Shown: piece after piece, positions 44,082 to 54,245 of the stretch | How positions within the stretch are numbered: the stretch's first letter is position 1 | Layout: every line of letters begins with the position of its first letter | From: Fodinibius salicampi | GTDB taxonomy: Bacteria > Bacteroidota > Rhodothermia > Balneolales > Balneolaceae | DNA: 64,000 nucleotides | Assembly: GCF_039545095.1 (NCBI RefSeq) | Contig: NZ_BAABRS010000001.1 | Location: forward strand, 1,116,001 to 1,180,000 | Reading direction: 5' to 3' | Notes under the pieces: model-generated | The model's input: the letters and a program-made list of their open reading frames with translations, nothing else | The model's database searches: none | What the model was told of the DNA's origin: nothing | Made by a program: the position numbers and the translations under genes

Positions 44082-45341
44082 TTACGGACCCGCAATCCTC
44101 ACCACTCGAATATTATCTATAGCCATGCTCAGCTGGCTGATCGCATTTTCTCCATTATTAACCAGCATGATTCCTGCTGATGGTGCTTCCCCATCGGGCA
44201 ACATGTCAGCGAGGCTCGGCAGAGCAGTACCGGCGCCGTTCAGTCCTTCACTATTGGCCGTTTTAAAGTCACTAAGAGGTATCTGAACCGTTTGCCATCC
44301 ATTCGTTGCGAATGAATTAATATTTCCATTTTCTCCCTTCCACGGTGCATACCGTGCGGTGTAGGTCCAGGGATTTGCCGCCCGGACTAGCAATGTTCCC
44401 TGCTCCCAGGCTCCTTCCACATTGATTTCGAATTTCACAGCAAAGTTTGAGGGATTTTCTCCAAGGTTAGAAGCCTCAATCCATTGTGTCGGATTAAGGT
44501 TAATCGAACGGCCGCCATTCCACCATGAGCCGTCTCCCCCGGCAAGGTTAGAAACCTCAAGCATAGCATACTGCCCTTCATTACCCGGGTACAGCGAGGC
44601 ATCCGAAGAAAGCGCAGCCGACCACCACTGGTAGCTAAACACATCATCAAAGTTACAGATCATGCCGGTGGGATCACGAAAACGGGCACCGGGTGAACTC
44701 GTCGAAGTTCCGGAACTTGAAGACATTTTTATCTCTCCGGATGTGGCCCCCTCCGGCACGGTCACTTTCAGAGAACTGCCATCCGCCACAGACTGATAAT
44801 CAGTGGCCTCGACATTGCCGGGAAAGATGATCTCCGTTATTAGGTACAAGTATTGGCCGTTTAGCGTAATTTCCTTGCCTGCTTCAGCAAATTCGTCACT
44901 GATACGATTGATTTGGGGAGGCGGTGGTAACACAGGAAACTCCAGCGAGTCTTCACTGACACTATTGGAAACCTTTATTTGATTCATATAGGAAGCTTCC
45001 GGATCCATCTCGCCGAATGGCATGTCAGCAGGAATGGTCACTACCATATGAGATTTGGCAGCCAGTGCTGGGTTAAAAGTAGCCTCGTACCCATTGAAAT
45101 AGACATTCGCTACCGCATCCATATTGTTTCCTTCTAACGCTACTACATCTCCGGGTCCTACCTGCTTTATATCCGTTGTGGAATCCGGGCTTGTGTAACG
45201 AATTCCAGTAATTGATACCGGATCATCATAGTCACCAGTATTGCTTACGGAATTATCCTGGCATCCTTGCATAACGAGCATTGCTGTTAAAACTAAAACA
45301 GCAATGCCTCCTGTGCTTATTCTTTTACTCATTGATTTCAT
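44082..45341 (-). CDS. IPT/TIG-domain glycan-binding surface lipoprotein (SGBP-like)
   Basis: A 419-residue outer-surface lipoprotein acylated at Cys27 (LVMQGC). Residues about 40-220 hold two IPT/TIG immunoglobulin-like domains (PGDVVALEGNNMDAVANVYF and AGKEITLNGQYLYLITEIIF). A Ser/Thr-rich hinge leads to a C-terminal beta-sandwich of about 190 residues that resembles the binding domain of surface glycan-binding proteins (CNFDDVFSYQWWSAALSSD, WQTVQIPLSDFKTANSEGLN, SMAIDNIRVVR). This is the usual third gene of a susC-susD-SGBP operon, 77 bp after SusD, and it should help capture a polysaccharide at the cell surface. Aromatic residues are plentiful in the C-terminal domain, but the glycan cannot be named. 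Confidence 0.85.
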   Translation of the reverse strand: MKSMSKRISTGGIAVLVLTAMLVMQGCQDNSVSNTGDYDDPVSITGIRYTSPDSTTDIKQVGPGDVVALEGNNMDAVANVYFNGYEATFNPALAAKSHMVVTIPADMPFGEMDPEASYMNQIKVSNSVSEDSLEFPVLPPPPQINRISDEFAEAGKEITLNGQYLYLITEIIFPGNVEATDYQSVADGSSLKVTVPEGATSGEIKMSSSSGTSTSSPGARFRDPTGMICNFDDVFSYQWWSAALSSDASLYPGNEGQYAMLEVSNLAGGDGSWWNGGRSINLNPTQWIEASNLGENPSNFAVKFEINVEGAWEQGTLLVRAANPWTYTARYAPWKGENGNINSFATNGWQTVQIPLSDFKTANSEGLNGAGTALPSLADMLPDGEAPSAGIMLVNNGENAISQLSMAIDNIRVVRIAGP

Positions 45342-45418
45342 ACCTAATTACCTTATTACTTTTTACATTCGAAGATTTTTAGACAGCTCATAAATTGTTC
45401 AAGCGAGTCAGGGTTAGC

Positions 45419-47083
45419 CTATTCTTTATTCGCTTCGTTTGTACCCTCCTCGTTTAAAAAATCATAGGGTACCGGCTCCTCCATCAAATTTGGATTCTGA
45501 ACGATATCCGCCTCTGGGTATGGCAAATTGAAATCGCTATGCTCCGCTGTAATATTCGTGGGTGGTGCCGTATAGGTCGTATCACCGCCCTGCGTATATT
45601 CAAACGACATATTGCGTTCCTGATCATCGATAAACTGTAGTACGGCATCGGGTTCATAATAGTGCCAGCGAACCAGTTGAAACCAGTTTTGGCCTTCATA
45701 GGCCAATTCCTTCCATTTCTCCAAGAGTATATCTCGATGAGTGATAGTGGTTTTAGAATCGAGTCCCGCCCGATTACGTACAGCATTAAAATATTGTAGT
45801 GCCTGGGAATCACTGGTAGACTCCTGATTACCTAACTCGGCCTGAGCATATATCAAATAGACTTCCGCCAGCCGCAACATATAGGTATTAATTCCAGTTC
45901 TCATAAATCCGACTCTACCATCATTGTCAGATGGCCGCCCGATAATATATTTTTTTATGGCTGAGCCCGGACCGCTGGCACCCGTACCTTCATAAGTGTA
46001 TCCCCCCTCTTCCTGCATCAGCTCTGGATAGTGATCACCATTCAGCATAAATGTTGCCTTACGCCGCTGATCATCAGGGTTATACTGCTGAAGCAACCAA
46101 GCTGATACGCCTGTACCACCGCCCCAGCCGTCTCCCACCCCCGTGAGCGCTGCCTCGGCAGCAAAATAAGCCTGCGTGGTGTTCTGGACTCCCCACGTAT
46201 TGCCTTCATAGGTCCACTGCAGTGCAAAAAGAGATTCTTGGTTATTTTCATTTTCAAGCTTAAAGAGATTAGCATAATTATCTACCAAGTTCAGGCCGCT
46301 CTCTTCAATCACTTGTCGCGCATATTCTTTTGCGGTATCCAAATCTTGCTGATCTAAAGTACCTCCATCTTGCGCCTTAAAAGCAGCCCTTGCATGATGC
46401 AACCGGGCCAACATACCCAGTGCCGACCATTGGGTCACTCTGCCAGGGTCATCCGTTGTAGGCAAATGTTCAGCCGCATATTCAAAGTCATTAATTGCAA
46501 ACTGATAAACATCTTCGGTTAGGTTTCGGCGTACGTTAGGCTGATCGATGAGTTTTGCAGGATCCGTAAGAATAGGAACTGCTCCCCAAAGCTGAGCAAG
46601 ATATGAATAGGCATAGCCTCTCATAAAACGAGCTTCAGCGATCGCATTTTCTTTAGCTACTTCAGAAATATCCCCGGCCGCTTTTTGTTGAATATTTTTA
46701 ATCGTCAGATTTGATTGAGAAATAGCCAGATATAAAGATCGCCATGCCTCATTAAGACGATCATTACCCGAGGTAATGCTAAACAATAGAAACTGTTCAT
46801 ATCCTGCATCTGTCGTAATCATATTACCTGCGCGTGCATCTCCCACCGTAAACGAAGCCTTATCATTGTAATCAAACCAAACCGTATTGTACAATGGAGC
46901 CGTTGCCATACGAAGGTCCGTTTCTGTGGCGTAAAAGTTATCCGCTGTTAACTGATCCTGGGGGGGACGGACAAAGAATGAATCACTGCATCCTGCCAAA
47001 ATACTGGTTAGTATCACGGCTAAAAGCACTATGTAAATACTACTATTGTTCATCATAACACCAAGCTGTTTTTGTTTTAACAT
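45419..47083 (-). CDS. SusD/RagB family nutrient-binding lipoprotein (second locus)
   Basis: A 554-residue SusD-type lipoprotein with lipobox Cys32 (SILAGC). The Met at residue 10 or 11 would give a more usual signal and may be the true start, which would also enlarge the gap to SusC. Family marks are the PPQDQLTADNFYATETDLR start, ARFMRGYAYSYLAQLWGAVP, the LRLAEVYLIYAQAELGNQ helix, EKWKELAYEGQNWFQLVRW and NPNLMEEPVPYDFLNEEG. It lies 3 bp after SusC as annotated, with the glycan-binding protein next. It differs in length and ends from the SusD at 12169, so the two loci probably take different substrates. Confidence 0.93.
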   Translation of the reverse strand: MLKQKQLGVMMNNSSIYIVLLAVILTSILAGCSDSFFVRPPQDQLTADNFYATETDLRMATAPLYNTVWFDYNDKASFTVGDARAGNMITTDAGYEQFLLFSITSGNDRLNEAWRSLYLAISQSNLTIKNIQQKAAGDISEVAKENAIAEARFMRGYAYSYLAQLWGAVPILTDPAKLIDQPNVRRNLTEDVYQFAINDFEYAAEHLPTTDDPGRVTQWSALGMLARLHHARAAFKAQDGGTLDQQDLDTAKEYARQVIEESGLNLVDNYANLFKLENENNQESLFALQWTYEGNTWGVQNTTQAYFAAEAALTGVGDGWGGGTGVSAWLLQQYNPDDQRRKATFMLNGDHYPELMQEEGGYTYEGTGASGPGSAIKKYIIGRPSDNDGRVGFMRTGINTYMLRLAEVYLIYAQAELGNQESTSDSQALQYFNAVRNRAGLDSKTTITHRDILLEKWKELAYEGQNWFQLVRWHYYEPDAVLQFIDDQERNMSFEYTQGGDTTYTAPPTNITAEHSDFNLPYPEADIVQNPNLMEEPVPYDFLNEEGTNEANKE

Positions 47084-47086
47084 TTC

Positions 47087-50000
47087 TTATAGTCCAATAT
47101 TTATTCCGAGCGTAAATATGCGCTGAGAGGGATACCGTCCATTATCAATACCCATCAAAAGTGGGTCGGAGGTTTGTGAGCCGATCTCAGGATCATAACC
47201 TGAATACCCTGTAAAAGTATGCAGGTTTTCTATACTGCCATATACCCGCATATTTCTAAGATTAAAGCGCGAGGCCAAATTTGATGGCAAGGTATATCCC
47301 ACCGTTATATTTTGAATCCGCAGGTAGGTACCATCTTCTACAAACCGTGTTGAGGGTCGCTGATTATTATTGGGATCGGATGTTGTTATTCGAGGTACCT
47401 TGGTATTTGGATTTGTTACGACCACCTCATTTACGTCTGCATCCAGACTGTTTGGTTCGAGACGAGCGTAGTCAAAAACAGACTCAAGCATACCAAAATC
47501 ACTCGCTGGATCTTCATTCTGGCGACGCACCTGGTTAAATATCTTATTCCCGTAATTACCATTTAAGAAAATGGAAAAATCGAAATTCTGATAGAAAAAC
47601 TTATTAGTAATTCCATATTGGAAATCCGGCATCGGATTGCCAATAACCGTTCGATCCTGCTCATCAATCACTCCATCATCGTTAAGATCCTTGAACTTAA
47701 GATCTCCGGGCCATACCCCATTAACCGGATTTATGGCATTATTCTGGGTTACATGGTTTTGAATATCCTCCGCATCTTCGAAAACTCCTTCCACAACATA
47801 TCCAAATAACTGTCCGACCGGTTCTCCCACAATCGTGCGGGTTGCGGTATCGAAGAAGTTGATCTGCCGGTCTATAATGCTGTTTTCACTTTTCAACTGG
47901 GTAACAACATTCTTGTTCATTGACAGCACAACATCAGACTCCCATCGTAGGTCACCTTCCATATTTATGGTATTCAGTGAAAACTCAATACCTTTGTTTT
48001 CCAGCTGCCCGATATTATCGATCGGAGCATTGATCGAGCCATTTCCAGAAGTTCCGGCCAACAGGGGTAATGGTACATCTGTCAGCAGGTCGTGTGTACG
48101 CTTTAAGTAGGCATCAACCGTAAAGTTTATCCGGTGATAAAACACGCTGAGATCAAGGCCGACATTCATTGATTCGGTCGATTCCCATCGCAATCTTTCA
48201 TTCCCCAAGTTTTGTGGCCTTACTCCATTTCCCCACTGTGTTTCCACAATCGTAAAAGTGTCAATAAATCGGTTACTCGGGATATTTTGATTACCTACAA
48301 ATCCATACCCTCCCCGTAATTTAAGTTCATCAATAAAATTCACATCCTGCATAAACGATTCGTTGGAAATTCTCCACGCCAATGCTAAGGATGGGAAATA
48401 CCCCCAACGATTTTGAGCTGCAAAATTCGAAGAACCATCGGTGCGGAGGTTACCCGTCAGCAAATACCGGTCATCGTAGCTAAAATTAAGTCTCGTAAAA
48501 AAGGACTGTAGCGAACTCGATCCGGAATAACTGCTATTTTGCGCTGTCTGGGCATCGCCAGCAGCTAATTCATGAAGGTTATTAGTTGGGAAGCGCTCTC
48601 GGGAACCGCTTAGTCCCTCCCATTGATTCACCTGTACTTCGTGGCCCAACATAGCATTTACCGACAAACTTTGATACGTATTGGCATAGGTCATAAAATT
48701 CTTTAACTGCCAAAATGTACTGTTGCTGGAGCTTCGATTGCTCGAATTTAAATCATTAACCCGCGCATTAAACTGGTAAGTGGGATTGAAAACATAATCA
48801 TTGGTATAACCAAAAGTTCCATTCGCCTCATTGCGCAGCGTAAGATTTTCATGGAAATCTATTTCTGCATATATATTTCCAATAACTTGTGATCTTTTCT
48901 GCTCATTGGTATTCAGCTTGGCAAGCGCAACGGGATTTTCGAGTGTAAATTCACTTTCTGAAGGTCCCCCCCAGCTCCCATCGGGATATTTGACCGGGAT
49001 GTCCGGGCTTTGCCTGATAGCCATATTTACGATGTCATCGCTGGAGACATTAATATTTTCATTGGTCCTGCTCAAATTGAGGCTGGTTCCTACTTTTAAC
49101 CAGGAAGTTGACTGATTATCAAGATTTAACCGAAGTGAATACCGATTAAAGTCAGATTCAATAGCAATACCATTTTGATTAAAAAAGCCTGCAGACAACA
49201 TATACTGTGTAGTCTCATCTCCACCGCTGACCGAAACATTGTGCTTAGTCATCGGGGCATCACGGTAAAGAACATCCTGCCAGTTCGTACCTTCTCCCAA
49301 TATAGATGGATCTGCAAATTCCGGCTGAGAGCCCCATCCCGCAATTTCTGCCTGTCTGTTCCGGTATTGGGCATATTGGCGCAGGTTCATAACCTCCAAT
49401 TGCTTCGGCAGCTGCTGTACTCCAACATAGGCGTCATAATTAACCTGCACATCGCCCTCATGTCCCCGTTTAGTGGTAATCAGTACTACTCCATTTGATG
49501 CTCGCGAACCATAAATAGCTGCCGCAGAAGCATCTTTAAGGATATCAATAGACTGTATATCACTCGGATTAAGCGTCGCCAAGGGATTGGTAATGCCGTC
49601 ATCTGAATTCCCTGAAATGGGCACTCCATCAATCACGTACAATGGCTCGGAGCTGCTCTGCAGGGTATTGACGCCCCGAATTTGCATTGAAACTCCACCA
49701 CCAGGTTTACCCGAATTTTTCATAACCATAACACCGGCGGTACGTCCCTGCAGGGCTTGATCGAACGTACTCGTTACTGAATTCTCTAAATCAGATGCGG
49801 TAACAGAGGAGATCGATCCTGTCAAATCTTCTCGCTTACTACTTCCATAACCAATGACAACCAGTTCATCCCCCTCGATAGTTTGCGGAACTAATTGGAT
49901 ATCAATTTGTGTACGACCGTTTATAGGAACCTCCTGCCTTTGAAAACCTACAAAAGTAAAGATGAGGGTATCTTGTAAACTTGGAGCCTTAATCTGGTAA

Positions 50001-50530
50001 TTTCCGCTCATATCGGTTGTTGCTCCTATCTGAGTGCCCTTGACAATAATGTTCACTCCCGGCAACAATTCCCCGCTAGTGGATTCAGTAACACGCCCAG
50101 TAACGACCTCTTCAAATACAGGCGAACTTTCAGCATCTGATTTTTCCATAATCACATAAGTCCGCTCAGTGTGTTTTCTATATGTCAATCCCCTTTCGGT
50201 CAGTATTTTTCCGAGTAAATTTGCCAGGCTGTCCGTTTCTATACTTGGAATAGAAACATACTCCTCCCCAACCAGACGGTTATCAAATAGGAAAGAAATA
50301 TTGTGAGAATCCTCTATCTTATTTAAAATGGACTTCAAGGGGACAATTTGCTGTACTTTGTTATCCAACAGCAAATCTTCTTCATTAGATGTGAAATACT
50401 GCGTTGTAGATTGACTATAGGCTTGACTACACAGACCGGCCAGTCCACAAATTATCACAACTATACAGATTCTTACAGAAGCATAAAATTGAATTGTCGT
50501 CTTCATATCGACCGAGTTAAGATTAACCAT
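47087..50530 (-). CDS. SusC/RagA TonB-dependent transporter with STN signalling domain
   Basis: A 1147-residue TonB-dependent outer-membrane transporter. The signal peptide ends near SQAYSQ (the Met at residue 9 is an alternative start). An STN domain spans about 53-128 (VPLKSILNKIEDSHNISFLF, KHTERTYVIM), then a carboxypeptidase-regulatory-like domain (about 141-220; TGRVTESTSGELLPGVNI), the TonB-box-like ELVVIGYGSSKR, the plug with DILKDASAAAIYGSRASNG, and the barrel ending FTLGINIGL. STN domains contact FecR-type anti-sigma factors, and such a gene lies 59 bp upstream, followed by an ECF sigma gene. Substrate binding should therefore switch on the locus. The SusC in the first locus lacks this domain. 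Confidence 0.94.
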   Translation of the reverse strand: MVNLNSVDMKTTIQFYASVRICIVVIICGLAGLCSQAYSQSTTQYFTSNEEDLLLDNKVQQIVPLKSILNKIEDSHNISFLFDNRLVGEEYVSIPSIETDSLANLLGKILTERGLTYRKHTERTYVIMEKSDAESSPVFEEVVTGRVTESTSGELLPGVNIIVKGTQIGATTDMSGNYQIKAPSLQDTLIFTFVGFQRQEVPINGRTQIDIQLVPQTIEGDELVVIGYGSSKREDLTGSISSVTASDLENSVTSTFDQALQGRTAGVMVMKNSGKPGGGVSMQIRGVNTLQSSSEPLYVIDGVPISGNSDDGITNPLATLNPSDIQSIDILKDASAAAIYGSRASNGVVLITTKRGHEGDVQVNYDAYVGVQQLPKQLEVMNLRQYAQYRNRQAEIAGWGSQPEFADPSILGEGTNWQDVLYRDAPMTKHNVSVSGGDETTQYMLSAGFFNQNGIAIESDFNRYSLRLNLDNQSTSWLKVGTSLNLSRTNENINVSSDDIVNMAIRQSPDIPVKYPDGSWGGPSESEFTLENPVALAKLNTNEQKRSQVIGNIYAEIDFHENLTLRNEANGTFGYTNDYVFNPTYQFNARVNDLNSSNRSSSNSTFWQLKNFMTYANTYQSLSVNAMLGHEVQVNQWEGLSGSRERFPTNNLHELAAGDAQTAQNSSYSGSSSLQSFFTRLNFSYDDRYLLTGNLRTDGSSNFAAQNRWGYFPSLALAWRISNESFMQDVNFIDELKLRGGYGFVGNQNIPSNRFIDTFTIVETQWGNGVRPQNLGNERLRWESTESMNVGLDLSVFYHRINFTVDAYLKRTHDLLTDVPLPLLAGTSGNGSINAPIDNIGQLENKGIEFSLNTINMEGDLRWESDVVLSMNKNVVTQLKSENSIIDRQINFFDTATRTIVGEPVGQLFGYVVEGVFEDAEDIQNHVTQNNAINPVNGVWPGDLKFKDLNDDGVIDEQDRTVIGNPMPDFQYGITNKFFYQNFDFSIFLNGNYGNKIFNQVRRQNEDPASDFGMLESVFDYARLEPNSLDADVNEVVVTNPNTKVPRITTSDPNNNQRPSTRFVEDGTYLRIQNITVGYTLPSNLASRFNLRNMRVYGSIENLHTFTGYSGYDPEIGSQTSDPLLMGIDNGRYPSQRIFTLGINIGL

Positions 50531-50589
50531 TACTTATTTAGACTTTAAAATATTTTGGTACTGCACCCTTACATATTTATAGTAAAAAC

Positions 50590-51642
50590 CTATTTATCGA
50601 CATAAACTGCATCATCTTTAACTATTATAGGTGTATCTAAGGTATTAGATAGTGCTGATGTAATTACTTCCAGACTTGAATTGTCGATTGCTCCAGAAAT
50701 TGTTCGTTCATACAGGTCTGCCTGCCTAACTACTACTTTGACACCAAATGTATTTTCTAATCGATCCATTACTTCATCCAAAGGGGTTTTATCAAAAACC
50801 AGTTGGTAGGTAGTCCACGAACTATAAACATCTGTATTAACCAAACGGGTCTTGATGCTTTTACTATCAGCATTGAATTCAGCTAATTCTCCAGGTTTCA
50901 TTATAGTCATTTCTCTATTACCACTGTTCATAGGAGTCAAAGCCACACTTCCTTCTTCTAAGACTACCTGGGTATCTTGATTCCGGGTTGAAACCACAAA
51001 TTCTGTCCCCATCACTTTTACATACCCTCCTGATGTCCTAACTTTAAAGGGTGAATCTTCGGGGTTTCCTCTTTTTTCTACCGAGAAATGAGCCTCGCCG
51101 TCCAGAAAAACTTCTACCGCATTAGAATCCCCAGGATCAACAGAATAAACTAAATTTGAATGTGCGTTCAATATTATACTGGATCCGTCATTTAATTTGA
51201 TTGTCTTACGTTCTCCATATTTTGTGATCACTTCTTTGCGTACGAGTTGATCCTCCTGCTTTCCAGGCGCTGGTTCATACATAAAATGGATGGCCAGAGC
51301 CGTTGATGCTACCAATAAAAAAACGGCGGCCGCTCTAAAAAACCATTGCAGCCTGTCATTGGAGGAGGAAATACTTTTTGACTTTAGATTGTGATCCTTT
51401 TTTCCTGGGATATGCTTTTGGAGATTCCTCCAGACCTTTGCACGATTTGGATTTGAAGTAGGCTTTATAGAAAACCCTGCAATTCTTTTTTGCGCCCGCA
51501 TAGCTAATAAGCGATTCTCGGAAGCCTTTGCTACCCAGTCATCCCAATACTTTTTTTCTTCGGGTTCGGCTTGTCCCTTAACCCAATTTTGAAATGATTC
51601 ACTATGAATCAGTTCTTCAAAACTATAATCAGATTCTTTCAC
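50590..51642 (-). CDS. FecR-family anti-sigma factor
   Basis: A 350-residue single-pass inner-membrane regulator. The cytoplasmic part (residues 1-100) contains the helical ENRLLAMRAQKRIAG. A transmembrane helix is at about 105-121 (AAAVFLLVASTALAIHF). The FecR domain runs from about 140 to 240 (DGSSIILNAHSNLVYSV, VKVMGTEFVVSTRNQDTQVV, EEGSVALTP). The C-terminal DUF4974-type region contains LVFDKTPLDEVMDRLENTFG and should receive the STN signal. It belongs between the upstream ECF sigma factor gene and the downstream STN-SusC gene, forming a complete cell-surface signalling set. It probably keeps the sigma factor bound until the transporter binds its substrate. Confidence 0.93.
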   Translation of the reverse strand: MKESDYSFEELIHSESFQNWVKGQAEPEEKKYWDDWVAKASENRLLAMRAQKRIAGFSIKPTSNPNRAKVWRNLQKHIPGKKDHNLKSKSISSSNDRLQWFFRAAAVFLLVASTALAIHFMYEPAPGKQEDQLVRKEVITKYGERKTIKLNDGSSIILNAHSNLVYSVDPGDSNAVEVFLDGEAHFSVEKRGNPEDSPFKVRTSGGYVKVMGTEFVVSTRNQDTQVVLEEGSVALTPMNSGNREMTIMKPGELAEFNADSKSIKTRLVNTDVYSSWTTYQLVFDKTPLDEVMDRLENTFGVKVVVRQADLYERTISGAIDNSSLEVITSALSNTLDTPIIVKDDAVYVDK

Positions 51643-51939
51643 AGCCTTTATATCTATTCTTTGAAAATTCTATTTCAAGGAATAGACGTTTGTAAAAGCT
51701 GTTTGTACTCAAAAAAATCCAAACTTCTTTAAAAAAGAAATAAATATCCCACATTCTCATGAAACCAAATACTCTTGAAGACTTCATATTTAATTATCAA
51801 AGTGCCCCAAGACCCTGTATACCTATGTTGCTGGAGATTTTAACATATATTGTAGTGGATCTGTGTCTTGAAGAATAGAAGGTAAAAGGTAATACGATTT
51901 TGCAAAGAACTCTATAATTGAATGTCGGGGAATTTGATT
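51643..51939. other. Gap between sigma factor and FecR genes
   Basis: This 297-bp AT-rich stretch between two genes of the same strand is longer than expected inside a sigma/anti-sigma operon, so fecR-susC-susD may have its own promoter here. I see no open frame, hairpin terminator or RNA gene in it. Confidence 0.4.
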
Positions 51940-52572
51940 TTATAACATACTGAGTAGTCCTGCTAAAATGATGCTGGCTAAAACTTCTGTATGGAGGGTT
52001 TTTCGCAAAAATTCTATAGCTCTATATGTATAGTTACGGCAAGTCTGATAATTGACCGACATAATCTGTTCGATCTCCTGATAATTCATGCCTTCGTAGA
52101 ATTTTAGATACAGTACCTCGCATTCTCGGGATGATAGTTGTTCTATCGCCTTTTTCAATTTTTTGCTTCGAATAGTAGCCTGCTCGTCATTGATGATCAA
52201 TTCCTCAGAGGAAAGTTGCATGCTCAAATTATCATCATGGTATGTGTTCAAGTACTTCCGTTCAGTCTTCTTTTTGCGGTAACTATCAATAATACGTCTT
52301 CTGAGAGCCGCCCATAGGTAAGTTTTCACTGCCATCACCTCTTTAAGAGTGCCTCTCTTCTGCCAAATATATAGAAATAATCCCTGAACGTGATCTTCAG
52401 CTATACTCCGTTGTCCGGTCAACTTTAAGGCATAATGAAATAAATCATCAAAATATTTTTGGAACAATAGCTCAAAGGCATCCCGCTCTCCCTCTAATAT
52501 GGACTGCCATAAATCCGGATCATCCTTAAATTTCACATCACACGTATAATCTGGTTGTATCGATTCAACCAT
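51940..52572 (-). CDS. ECF-type RNA polymerase sigma-70 factor
   Basis: A 210-residue ECF sigma factor. Region 2 is at about 30-75 (AFELLFQKYFDDLFHYALKL, SIAEDHVQGLFLYIWQKR). Region 4 is at about 145-190 (LSSRECEVLYLKFYEGMNYQ, YQTCRNYTYRAIEFLRK), a normal DNA-binding helix-turn-helix. It ends with a hydrophobic tail, ASIILAGLLSML, which is unusual for a soluble sigma factor. It is the first gene of the leftward signalling locus; FecR and STN-SusC follow. It should drive transcription of the susCD genes when released by FecR. Its own promoter must lie in the 677-bp divergent gap to the right. Confidence 0.93.
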   Translation of the reverse strand: MVESIQPDYTCDVKFKDDPDLWQSILEGERDAFELLFQKYFDDLFHYALKLTGQRSIAEDHVQGLFLYIWQKRGTLKEVMAVKTYLWAALRRRIIDSYRKKKTERKYLNTYHDDNLSMQLSSEELIINDEQATIRSKKLKKAIEQLSSRECEVLYLKFYEGMNYQEIEQIMSVNYQTCRNYTYRAIEFLRKTLHTEVLASIILAGLLSML

Positions 52573-53249
52573 AAACCTCGTTCTTCGTCATAAATAAAAA
52601 ATTTACCAGAAGTCGTTCCCGTCCTTAAACAATTCTCTCCTGTTAGCAAATGCTATAGAATATTAACTCTTGTCATCTTTAATCATTGTTATTATCCCGC
52701 TAATAGAAGTCGGTGAGTACTTACTATATCCATTACCGTATACCAACGATGGAAATAAACGAAAATTTATTTAATATAAATGCAGCTTATTTTAAATAAA
52801 TTAAAAAAACAAGAAAGTGGTACCGTCTATAGATTTTAAATGTAGTAGATAGTATCAAATCGAGTAGATCAAAATTGGCAGGTACTTTTTTTAAAAAATA
52901 TTTTCAAATAATTCTCACTAATCGATACAGTAATTATATTTTAGACGTAGAATTCCTTTTGTAATTATTCTTAAAGATTATAAAATATTCCTAAGGATTT
53001 ATTATATTTCAAAACTTAAAATATGTTGTAATTCTATCGCGAATTGAAAGAATATTAATAAAGTTATTTGATAGGGCTATAAAACAAATGATTAGTCCAA
53101 CAACTTTTTTACCTTTCGTCTTTTTATCTTATTAAATTAAATTATATCCATATTTATTTTAATTTTATTAGATAAAAAGTTTTATTTGGTTTATTTTACA
53201 TATTTATACTAAGCTTTAACAAATCATTAACTAACAATACTTTTATACT
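52573..53249. other. Long AT-rich divergent intergenic region
   Basis: This 677-bp region separates the sigma factor gene from the second LacI-type gene and must carry both promoters. It has no open frame longer than trivial size and no visible RNA gene. A short dyad, TAGCA-AA-TGCTA, lies at 52645-52656. The AT content is clearly above that of the surrounding genes, with several A and T runs, suggesting bendable regulatory DNA. Confidence 0.5.
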
Positions 53250-54245
53250 TTGAAAGTAACACTAAAAGATATTGCAGAAGATACTGGTTTTTCTATATCA
53301 ACTGTTTCAAGAGTTCTCAATGGCTTCGATACCAATCCCGATACTAAAAAAGCCATCTTAAAAAGCGCAAAAAAATTAAACTACCCCGTACAAAATTATC
53401 AAGAAGGTTTAAAGGGGGATAATATATTAGATGTGCTGCTTATAGTAGGTATTCAGGTTGGAGAATTTTATGCCTCCTTTTTTGACGGCCTTAATAAAGC
53501 CGCCTCCCGTCAAAATGTACGTTTGAGCCTTTCAAGCTTAGAAGATCATATTCCGAAAATTGAAGACATCGCTCAAAAGGTAAAGAAAGAAGAATATGAT
53601 GGACTTATCATTAATGCTCCCCGCTTCTGGAAAAAACATTACAAAAAACTGCGAGAGGTATTACCGAAAGACTTTCCTGTGGTTTCTAACGAACTACTCG
53701 ACAATCCAGTATTCAATACCGTAGGATTTGATAATTATGGCGGTGGACACTTGGTAGGCCAACATTTTAGTGATCGGTCGTATGAAACCTGTGGTATCAT
53801 TCACGGTCCCGCCGATAAAAATGTCTCGCGTCAGCGTGCACACGGATTTATGGATTATGTAAAACGGCAGGAGGACATTACATTAAACTGGGAATTCGAA
53901 GGAGATTTTAGCTTTGAGTCTGGTATTCAAGCTTTCCATGCCTTTGATAAAACCAAAAATAAGCCGCGTGCTATTTTTGCTGGTAACGATAATATGTGTC
54001 AGGGCTTTATGCAACAAGCGATGGTCGAAGGCTATGACTTTCCGGAGGATATTGCTATTGTTGGTTTTGATGACCTGCCAATTTGTTCGCGTCACGTTCC
54101 CAAAATTTCTTCTGTTCATACCCACTATGAACACCTTGGAACAGTTTCCATACAGAAAATGAAGGCCTTGCTAGGCGAGGATGAACAACCAGATCGTATG
54201 ATTAATCTGGTTCCTACCGAACTTGTGGCACGAGAATCTTCTTAA
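53250..54245 (+). CDS. LacI-family transcriptional regulator (second)
   Basis: A 331-residue LacI/GalR-type regulator. Its N-terminal helix-turn-helix TLKDIAEDTGFSISTVSRVL is nearly identical to that of the regulator at 41938. The sensor domain ends with AIFAGNDNMCQGFMQQAM and AIVGFDDLPICSRHVPKISS. The start codon is TTG, as in the first copy. Four bases after its stop comes an enzyme gene of the endonuclease/exonuclease/phosphatase family, which it probably regulates along with other targets. The long AT-rich upstream gap is shared with the sigma factor gene, so it may also act on that locus. The inducing sugar is unknown. Confidence 0.92.
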   Translation: MKVTLKDIAEDTGFSISTVSRVLNGFDTNPDTKKAILKSAKKLNYPVQNYQEGLKGDNILDVLLIVGIQVGEFYASFFDGLNKAASRQNVRLSLSSLEDHIPKIEDIAQKVKKEEYDGLIINAPRFWKKHYKKLREVLPKDFPVVSNELLDNPVFNTVGFDNYGGGHLVGQHFSDRSYETCGIIHGPADKNVSRQRAHGFMDYVKRQEDITLNWEFEGDFSFESGIQAFHAFDKTKNKPRAIFAGNDNMCQGFMQQAMVEGYDFPEDIAIVGFDDLPICSRHVPKISSVHTHYEHLGTVSIQKMKALLGEDEQPDRMINLVPTELVARESS

